6,810 nt of DNA, taken from Candidatus Zhuqueibacterota bacterium (GTDB lineage Bacteria > Zhuqueibacterota > Zhuqueibacteria > Zhuqueibacterales > Zhuqueibacteraceae). The stretch lies in the NCBI GenBank assembly GCA_013361015.1, contig JABWAN010000309.1, positions 1 through 6,810 on the forward strand. The letters are read 5' to 3'. Under the pieces are notes generated by a model. That model had not been told where the DNA came from. It made no database searches and was given only the letters and a program-made list of their open reading frames with translations. The translations under genes and the position numbers were made by a program. Shown piece after piece: positions 1-4,230 of this stretch (positions are counted from its first letter, which is position 1; each line of letters begins with the position of its first letter).

Positions 1-5
1 TTCAT

Positions 6-54
6 TTGAAAATTTTCAATTTGAAATTTGCGTGATCGTTACGCACAATTTCAA
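6..54. repeat. AT-rich dyad symmetries at the window edge (hairpin 21-54)
   Basis: Two nested symmetries are seen. Positions 6-19 form a perfect 14-base palindrome (TTGAAAATTTTCAA). Positions 21-33 pair with 41-54 to give a 13-bp stem with one bulged base (C46) and a 7-nt loop (GATCGTT, 34-40). The structure lies about 110 nt downstream of the stop of the leftward gene at 162-962 and could act as a weak terminator or be a small repeat. The minus-strand continuation is A/T-mixed rather than a clean T-run, so the terminator reading is only inferred. Confidence 0.4.
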
Positions 55-59
55 AACGT

Positions 60-92
60 TGTCATTCAGGAGGAATCTTTTTAAGCACTTGG
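60..92. repeat. single arm of the GTCATTCAG-type repeat family
   Basis: Positions 61-83 match 3129-3151 at 21 of 23 bases, and 61-92 match 3129-3160 at 25 of 32. The second site is the left arm of a complete inverted-repeat element. The shared part includes GTCATTCAG, then A-G-G-A-A-T and a T-run. No convincing right arm follows here; a weak candidate lies near 129-147. This is best read as a degenerate or partial copy. Otherwise positions 93-161 hold only a small 6-bp hairpin (119-124 with 133-138) and no gene. Confidence 0.5.
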
Positions 93-161
93 TAAACCTC
101 TCAAAGCAAAGTACCATATGTGAAGTAGAGATTTCACAACCTGAATCCGTTCGTCTAATTA

Positions 162-962
162 TTAACCCTTGTTTGTTGGTAGCTCCTTGAAATAATCCAA
201 AAAAGGCGTATGGTGCAATTGACTATTCCAGGATTCTATTACTCTACAAAGGTAAATAAATAAAGGTATCAAACAATTAACTTCGTTTTCATCAGTATGT
301 GTATAGGTAAAATCAAAAAAAGGATCAGGCGAGACAAACAAACCATCGTGAACGACTATTGTATAGTTTTGCTTGATTACTGAAATGACTTCCGGCCAGA
401 ATTTTTGATAATTGTAACTATAGACAGAAGCAGAAAAATCTTTCAAATGTTTATGCAAAGTTTCTTTTGACGGACCGTCGTAGGCAATCAAAAAGCAAGG
501 TGTATTGGGATGAATAATTGGTTCCGATTTTTCCTTTGAGTGGTAGGTCACAAAATGTGCTCGCTTCAGTTCTTTGACTTTCTTGAATGTTTCAAGCGCG
601 CTCTTGAGATGAGATTTTTCGCTATATGATGCAGTTGTCAGGTTAGACTTCACTTCGATTGCTGCCAAGACAAAATCCGACAACGTGATTTGAATATCGT
701 TGTGCAAATGTATCTTCGGTGACAACGCAGACTGTAAAATTATGTCTATTTGTCCAGATGTCTTGTCGTCGCAATCTATAATTTCTCCTGTTTTGTATTC
801 CACCAAAGACGGTAAATTGTTTCTTAAGAATGCATTGATAAATCCTTCTCTTGCCGAACCCTTCACATCAGAATGGTGAGCAAGGCTTGAATGTTTATGA
901 TACTGAAGTAATTCATCTCGTATCGAATCAAAATGTTTATAGAGAAGCCTTCTTGTCTCCAT
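162..962 (-). CDS. DUF6602-type protein, nuclease-like residue pattern
   Basis: This 266-residue protein resembles the uncharacterised DUF6602 family. The N-terminal half carries the recognisable part: SAREGF (36-41), a GEIID turn (59-63), SGQIDIIL (69-76) and AIEVKSNL (101-108). E39, D73, E103 and K105 are spaced as in PD-(D/E)XK nuclease folds, so a DNA-cleaving or DNA-binding role is possible but inferred; the family has no established activity that I can name. The C-terminal half has no motif I recognise, and there is no signal peptide or clear membrane helix. The ATG at 962 is preceded by AGGA only 2 nt away, so the ribosome site is poor, though the N-terminus looks natural. The gene is clearly AT-richer than its neighbours (row 481-540 has 22 G/C of 60; row 2881-2940 inside plsC has 33 of 60), which suggests horizontal acquisition. 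It stands 246 nt from the preceding gene, so it is probably transcribed on its own. Confidence 0.72.
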   Translation of the reverse strand: METRRLLYKHFDSIRDELLQYHKHSSLAHHSDVKGSAREGFINAFLRNNLPSLVEYKTGEIIDCDDKTSGQIDIILQSALSPKIHLHNDIQITLSDFVLAAIEVKSNLTTASYSEKSHLKSALETFKKVKELKRAHFVTYHSKEKSEPIIHPNTPCFLIAYDGPSKETLHKHLKDFSASVYSYNYQKFWPEVISVIKQNYTIVVHDGLFVSPDPFFDFTYTHTDENEVNCLIPLFIYLCRVIESWNSQLHHTPFLDYFKELPTNKG

Positions 963-1012
963 ATTCCTGTCTTCGCTAAAAGGTGAAAACTCAAACTCAC
1001 TTCAAACAAGGT

Positions 1013-1114
1013 TTATGCGCCAGCCAGCCTCAGCAACCTCTCTGCACCCTTTGCCGTGATCTCGCAATAAACTTCTTTGCTCGCGCTGCCGTTTTGCAAG
1101 AACGGCGCAGTCTG
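1013..1114 (-). pseudogene. stranded 3' fragment of a plsC acyltransferase gene
   Basis: Read on the minus strand in the plsC frame, positions 1114-1016 encode a 33-residue tail containing APFLQNGSASKEVY, followed by EIT, ending ERLLRLAGA and a TAA stop at 1015-1013. The intact acyltransferase ends APFLQNGNASKEVY, then EIT and ERLRRLD. The first 29 codons (1114-1028) match the intact gene at 75 of 87 bases. Nothing of the catalytic part of the acyltransferase is visible upstream: 1115-1208 has at most a short, gapped resemblance to plsC. It is therefore a non-functional remnant. It could come from duplication at an insertion event, or from a second plsC gene that has been deleted. Confidence 0.75.
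1028..1114. repeat. left direct repeat (plsC 3'-end copy)
   Basis: This 87-base segment is repeated in the same orientation at 2490-2576, with 12 mismatches and no gaps. The stretch 1087-1109 (23 bases) is identical to 2549-2571. Within it is a 6-bp inverted repeat (GCCGTT at 1088-1093, AACGGC at 1101-1106) around a 7-nt spacer. The two copies bracket the toxin-antitoxin cassette. Similarity fades quickly on both sides. Confidence 0.8.
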
Positions 1115-1208
1115 TCCGGCAGAGCATCAATACACATTCCCGAAGTTTCTACCTTGCCCGCACTAGTTAACCGCGCTATGCTTGTTGCACGACAGCGTCT
1201 TCTATGCT

Positions 1209-1478
1209 TCAAGCCGTGTCCTGCTCAACCTCAACGCCGTTGTGCCACAACTCGTACTCGCTCAAATCTCTTTCATCATCCCAGGATACGCCATATCCTC
1301 CAGCATCAACCGTCACGGCTTTGAAGAAGGCTTTGTGCTGCAGCAATTGAAAACGATCGAGCTTCAAAAGCTCATGGCAGTCATAAACCTTTCGAACGCC
1401 ATTGACAAATGTCACAAAAGGCGGTTCTCTTTGAGAGGCGTCACTGATTTTATTTTTGGCGCATTCATATTCGCTCAT
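1209..1478 (-). CDS. DUF2442 domain protein
   Basis: This small 89-residue protein has the DUF2442 pattern: a hydrophobic strand then NGV (VTFVNGV, 22-28), a Y-D position followed by a leucine-rich stretch (32-45), FFKAVTVDAGGYGVSWDDE (51-69) and the family's closing D-L-x-x-x-x-L-x-x-x-G (71-81). Length is normal for the family. DUF2442 genes are frequent in toxin-antitoxin loci, often beside a DUF4160 gene, where DUF2442 is thought to be the antitoxin; no DUF4160 partner is visible here. Its ATG (1478-1476) overlaps the stop of the zinc-finger gene (ATGA, 1478-1475), which suggests translational coupling and one shared transcript. There is no strong Shine-Dalgarno sequence of its own. It is the last gene of the cassette and is followed 94 nt later by the plsC remnant. 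The family call is firm; the role here is inferred. Confidence 0.8.
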   Translation of the reverse strand: MSEYECAKNKISDASQREPPFVTFVNGVRKVYDCHELLKLDRFQLLQHKAFFKAVTVDAGGYGVSWDDERDLSEYELWHNGVEVEQDTA

Positions 1479-1684
1479 GCCGCCAGAACTCTTCTCTTTC
1501 GCGCTACTCGTGCCGGTTGATATAGCTTTTCTCGCGACGCATCATCGAGAAATTCTTCATGGCAATTTTCACAAATCCAAACGCCAACGGCCTTGACCGT
1601 TTTGTTCCTCTTCTCAAGAAAAATATCTCGCTCTTCGCGGCGCAATTTTTTCGAGCCGCACATGCGGCAAAAGTCGCCTTTCAT
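1475..1684 (-). CDS. YgiT-type zinc-finger protein (MqsA N-terminal-like)
   Basis: This 69-residue protein has two Cys pairs, CRMC (6-9) and CENC (38-41), separated by 28 residues with a short beta-rich middle (VKAVGVWIC), then an EEFLD turn. This matches the YgiT-type zinc finger, the zinc-binding half of MqsA antitoxins. It has no C-terminal helix-turn-helix domain, so it is not a full MqsA and would not be expected to bind an operator that way. The tail is basic (RVARKRR). The start at 1684 is chosen because GGAGG (1693-1697) lies 8 nt upstream and because family members begin close to the first Cys pair. The alternative ATG at 1714 would add 10 residues and overlap the toxin's stop as ATGA. 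Small YgiT-type genes commonly sit beside a RelE-like or DUF4258 toxin; here the neighbours are PIN and DUF2442 genes instead. Confidence 0.75.
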   Translation of the reverse strand: MKGDFCRMCGSKKLRREERDIFLEKRNKTVKAVGVWICENCHEEFLDDASREKLYQPARVARKRRVLAA

Positions 1685-1692
1685 AAGTTTAA

Positions 1693-1697
1693 CCTCC
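1693..1697 (-). promoter_or_regulatory. Shine-Dalgarno sequence deciding the zinc-finger start
   Basis: GGAGG on the minus strand, 8 nt before the ATG at 1684-1682. It is the best ribosome site in the cassette and favours the shorter zinc-finger protein over the ATG at 1714, which would place this motif inside the coding sequence. Confidence 0.6.
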
Positions 1698-1710
1698 AAA
1701 CTTGATGAGG

Positions 1711-2139
1711 TCATCTCGGCTCATCATCAATCCAGTTGGCAAGCTGATTGGGCGGGAGCAGGCTTTCAAAATCTTTTTGATTGCGCGTGATAACGACATG
1801 CTTCCCGACTTGAGCCATCGCAGCGATCATCAAGTCGGCGTATTTTTTATGAGCCTTGTGCAATCGCTTTAAGTCTTCCAGCGCTTTGCCGCATTTGTCG
1901 TCGAACAATATCTGATTAAATTGGGTCAAAAACTTCTGCGTTTCTACAAGAAGCGAGTGTGCAAACGCCGCTTTTTCAGGGGGCGCTTTGAGCGCAAACT
2001 CGCACCGGCCACGAAGAACCTCTGCAACAACCACCGAGGGAATTGCGATCTCCGCCCAGGTGACACGCTGCACATGCAGGAGAAGGGTCGGATGCTCTTC
2101 ACCATAATGCCGCAGAACATTGGCATCCCACAAATACAT
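1711..2139 (-). CDS. PIN-domain toxin (VapC-like ribonuclease)
   Basis: This 142-residue single-domain PIN protein is of normal VapC length. The acidic metal-binding residues are visible in order: D5 in the N-terminal strand (MYLWDAN), E40 (AEVLRG), D102 (YADLMIAAMA) and D123 (TRNQKDFESL). PIN toxins of this type cut RNA, usually at specific sites in tRNA or rRNA, using magnesium or manganese; the target here cannot be told. All key acids are present, so it is probably active. The ATG at 2139 has an AAGGG-like ribosome site about 6 nt upstream. The gene begins 18 nt after the HicB-like gene, the standard antitoxin-then-toxin order, and its stop at 1713-1711 lies next to the zinc-finger gene. 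It very likely forms a toxin-antitoxin pair with the gene at 2158-2448. Confidence 0.88.
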   Translation of the reverse strand: MYLWDANVLRHYGEEHPTLLLHVQRVTWAEIAIPSVVVAEVLRGRCEFALKAPPEKAAFAHSLLVETQKFLTQFNQILFDDKCGKALEDLKRLHKAHKKYADLMIAAMAQVGKHVVITRNQKDFESLLPPNQLANWIDDEPR

Positions 2140-2157
2140 ATGCGCCCTTTAGTTTTG

Positions 2158-2448
2158 CTAGGAACTTCTTCTCCGTTCAATGTCATCGAACAACTCGCCC
2201 CAGGTGGGATCATTCTTGAATGCACCGTACCACTCCCACGGGGTTTCATGCAACAAGCTGCCCGACTTGGGTTCTGCGCTCACGTCAATTTGAATGACTT
2301 CGGTTCGGCTGATCATTTCAGAGATAGCTTTTCGAATTGTTGCGATAGCTTCGGAGCGTGTTGGCGCAATGATCATACATTCAGGCAGGGCCGGCACAGT
2401 CGCCTGAACGTGACCATTTTCTTCTTTGAGCATGACTGTATATTTCAT
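2158..2448 (-). CDS. HicB-like antitoxin partnered with the PIN toxin
   Basis: This 96-residue protein has the HicB-type partial RNase-H-like fold signature at its N-terminus: MKYTVMLKEE, then VQATVPALPEC (14-24), then a helix rich in E-A-x-x-x-I-x-x-A (33-46). The C-terminal segment around NDPTWGELFDDIERRR (79-94) resembles the acidic and basic toxin-binding tails of antitoxins paired with PIN toxins. No HicA toxin (small double-stranded-RNA-binding-fold protein) is adjacent; the next gene is the PIN toxin, 18 nt away. I infer it neutralises that toxin by capping its active site. No DNA-binding domain is obvious, so autoregulation is uncertain. The ATG at 2448 is preceded by GGAG with a 6-7 nt spacing. 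The gene starts 32 nt after the plsC stop, so it may be co-transcribed with plsC. Confidence 0.78.
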   Translation of the reverse strand: MKYTVMLKEENGHVQATVPALPECMIIAPTRSEAIATIRKAISEMISRTEVIQIDVSAEPKSGSLLHETPWEWYGAFKNDPTWGELFDDIERRRSS

Positions 2449-2480
2449 TTTGATTCTCCACTATTGGGTTAGCTGAGCAT

Positions 2481-3092
2481 TTAATCCAACCTCCGCAACC
2501 TCTCCTCCACCTCTGCCGTGATTTCGCCATAAACTTCTTTGCTTGCGTTGCCGTTTTGCAAGAACGGCGCAATCGGCACAATCTCTCCGAATGTGATGCA
2601 CACGTGCGGGCGTTTGAAGATCGAGCCGCGCACGCGAAACAAGCCGTCGATATACACCGGCATGATGTCCGCGTTGTTGCGCGCAGCAATCATGGCCACA
2701 CCGTTTTTCAGCGGGCCGAGCTTGCCGGTCTTGGTGCGCGTGCCTTCGGGAAAGAGCAGCACGGCTTCATCTTGCTGCAAGAGTTTTTCAATGCGCCGCA
2801 TGCTGCTCAAGCTGAACTCTGCGCGGTCGATGGGAATGCAATTATAAAACCGCACGAGCGGCGCGAGCAACGGATGCTCGAACAGCTCTTTCTTCGCCAT
2901 GAAGTACAACACGCGCGGCACGTGGCAACCCACGACAAACGGATCGACCGCGGAAACATGATTGACTGCAAAGAGCAACCTGCCTTTGCGCGGAATGTGC
3001 TCCTGCCCGAGCACTTCGATGCGATACTGCGCGCGAAAGCAGCGGCGCACCAGCCATTGCGAGAATCTAAATAAAATGCGCCTCACGGCCAA
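2481..3092 (-). CDS. plsC: 1-acyl-sn-glycerol-3-phosphate acyltransferase
   Basis: PlsC transfers an acyl chain to lysophosphatidic acid to make phosphatidic acid, the second acylation of membrane phospholipid synthesis, at the inner membrane. The 203-residue product has the family's blocks in order: catalytic N-H-x-x-x-x-D (N44, H45, D50), a middle block ending around YNCIPIDR (83-90), FPEGTRT (114-120), and a late MPVYIDG block (144-150). Length is typical. The start is uncertain: position 3092 is a TTG, an in-frame GTG lies at 3086, and neither has a clear Shine-Dalgarno sequence. A cmk-plsC pairing is common in bacteria. The last 29 or so codons (2490-2576) are the right member of the direct repeat that brackets the toxin-antitoxin cassette. 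The gene keeps its own proper end, so it should be functional. Confidence 0.9.
   Translation of the reverse strand: MAVRRILFRFSQWLVRRCFRAQYRIEVLGQEHIPRKGRLLFAVNHVSAVDPFVVGCHVPRVLYFMAKKELFEHPLLAPLVRFYNCIPIDRAEFSLSSMRRIEKLLQQDEAVLLFPEGTRTKTGKLGPLKNGVAMIAARNNADIMPVYIDGLFRVRGSIFKRPHVCITFGEIVPIAPFLQNGNASKEVYGEITAEVEERLRRLD
2490..2576. repeat. right direct repeat (inside the plsC 3' end)
   Basis: Partner of the segment at 1028-1114, with 75 of 87 bases identical in the same orientation. It is native coding sequence of the acyltransferase tail. Its inverted-repeat core is GCCGTT (2550-2555) and AACGGC (2563-2568). The two repeats start 1462 bases apart. Confidence 0.8.
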
Positions 3093-3127
3093 GCTCTATT
3101 TGCGAGGCCTGGCATTCCTCCTCATAA

Positions 3128-3200
3128 TGTCATTCAGAAGGAATTTTTTTACTCGCTGGACATTCTTCCCAGTGCTCAAAAGGATTCCTTCTGAATGACA
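3128..3200. repeat. inverted-repeat element between cmk and plsC
   Basis: TGTCATTCAGAAGGAAT (3128-3144) pairs perfectly with 3184-3200, giving a 17-bp stem closed by a 39-nt loop. It fills half of the 141-nt gap between the cmk stop and the plsC start. There is no T-run directly after the stem on the minus strand, so it is a poor intrinsic terminator. It is more likely a dispersed palindromic repeat, perhaps affecting mRNA stability. A related arm is at 60-92. Confidence 0.8.
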
Positions 3201-3233
3201 ATCGCTAGAGGGGATGCGAGCCTCTTTAACTTT

Positions 3234-3971
3234 TCAGCGAACAACCATTGGAAACTTCTTCTGCAAAGCGCAAACGATGAAATCCACTTGCTGCTCGATG
3301 CTCATATCCGTCGTGTCGAGCATGACGGCATCATCCGCCGGACGCAATGGGCCGGCGGAACGCTTTGTGTCTTTTTCATCGCGCTCGGCAATCTCGGCGC
3401 GCAGGGGTGCGAAGTCACGCTCGACGCCTTGCTTTTGCAATTCGAGATGGCGGCGTTTCGCGCGTTCGTCAATCGAGGCGGACATGAAAATTTTCAAATC
3501 CGCGTTCGGAAACACCACGGTCCCGATGTCGCGGCCTTCCATCACCACAGCGCCGCTGCGACCGATTTCGCGCTGGCGATTGACCATGATCGCGCGCACG
3601 CGTGGATTGCTGGAAATCGGCGCGATGGCATTGGTCACGTGCGGCGCGCGGATTTGCGCGGTCACGTCGCGACCGTCTAAAAACACGCGATCGCCTTCAG
3701 GCAAAGTTTTGATCGAGATCGTCGTGCTCTCGGCTTGCTGCACGACGACTGCCTCATCCTCCGGCGAGATGCCGGCTTCCAAAATTTTCAAAGTAAGCGC
3801 ACGATAAAACGCGCCCGTGTCGAGATACGTGAAACCCAAACGTTTGGCCAGCATGCGCGCGGTCGTGCTTTTGCCCGAGCCGGCCGGGCCGTCGATTGCA
3901 ATAATCGGTCGTCGATCACTCTGCTTAAGCTGCGCGTGCGAGAGTTGATCTTCAGTCATCCTGTGAATCAT
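3234..3971 (-). CDS. cmk: cytidylate kinase
   Basis: Cmk phosphorylates CMP and dCMP with ATP to CDP and dCDP, recycling pyrimidine nucleotides in the cytoplasm. The 245-residue product shows the P-loop GPAGSGKST (28-36), DTGAFYR (51-57) of the nucleotide-monophosphate site, EGRDIGTVVFP (145-155) and the lid/substrate stretch ERDEKDTKRSAGPLRPADDA (196-215). All are characteristic of the family and no key residue is missing. The first 20 or so residues are an extension before the usual start of the fold, so the true start could be ATG 3971 or the in-frame ATG at 3959; neither has a decisive ribosome site, although GGATG lies upstream of 3971. It is separated from its upstream and downstream neighbours by repeat elements. 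Confidence 0.95.
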   Translation of the reverse strand: MIHRMTEDQLSHAQLKQSDRRPIIAIDGPAGSGKSTTARMLAKRLGFTYLDTGAFYRALTLKILEAGISPEDEAVVVQQAESTTISIKTLPEGDRVFLDGRDVTAQIRAPHVTNAIAPISSNPRVRAIMVNRQREIGRSGAVVMEGRDIGTVVFPNADLKIFMSASIDERAKRRHLELQKQGVERDFAPLRAEIAERDEKDTKRSAGPLRPADDAVMLDTTDMSIEQQVDFIVCALQKKFPMVVR

Positions 3972-4082
3972 GTGCCATCATCCAAAGAGTAAGTGATTCG
4001 ACTTCCCTATCCCTTCTACCCAAACAGCAGGCGCGCGTCCGTGAGTAGCATTTGCCTGCCGAGATATTTTAGAAGCATTGAA

Positions 4083-4219
4083 CTCGTTCCCATGCTCTGC
4101 GTGGGAATGCAGTTCGGGCGCTATGCGTCCGGAACTGCTAAAAGAGAACAACGCGTTTATCATCAAACACAGAACGCGGAGCGTTCTTGCTGCATTCCCA
4201 CGCGGAGCGCGGGAACGAG
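4083..4219. repeat. cruciform-like intergenic repeat with two inner hairpins
   Basis: The outer arms 4083-4112 and 4190-4219 are inverted copies agreeing at 27 of 30 positions; two of the three differences would be G-U pairs in RNA. Inside, 4109-4121 pairs with 4125-4138 (one mismatch and one bulge, loop TAT), and AGAACGC (4171-4177) pairs perfectly with GCGTTCT (4181-4187) across a GGA loop. The outer arm begins CTCGTTCCC and ends GGGAATGCAG. The element occupies most of the 259-nt gap between the oxidoreductase stop and cmk. It has no coding capacity and is probably a dispersed non-autonomous repeat. The rest of the gap (3972-4082) has no feature I can support. Confidence 0.85.
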
Positions 4220-4230
4220 AGGCATGGCTC

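Noticed and set aside
1115..1208. continuation of plsC homology beyond the left direct repeat
   Set aside because: A short match (around TCTGTCCGG against TCTCTCCGA) appears only after an indel and then disappears; it is too weak to extend the remnant.
1030..1212. 60-codon minus-strand open frame over the plsC remnant
   Set aside because: It is the same off-frame reading that appears over the intact plsC end at 2381-2689 (shared K-K-F and K-S-R-Q-R pieces). The homology comes from the DNA repeat, and the real frame is the plsC one.
1921..2472. 183-codon plus-strand open frame opposite the PIN and HicB-like genes
   Set aside because: The opposite strand carries two recognised families with proper spacing; this product matches nothing I know.
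3195..3807. plus-strand open frames opposite cmk
   Set aside because: All cytidylate kinase motifs are on the minus strand; these frames are antisense shadows.
3978..4166. 62-codon minus-strand open frame upstream of cmk
   Set aside because: Much of it runs through the cruciform repeat, and it has no family resemblance or ribosome site.
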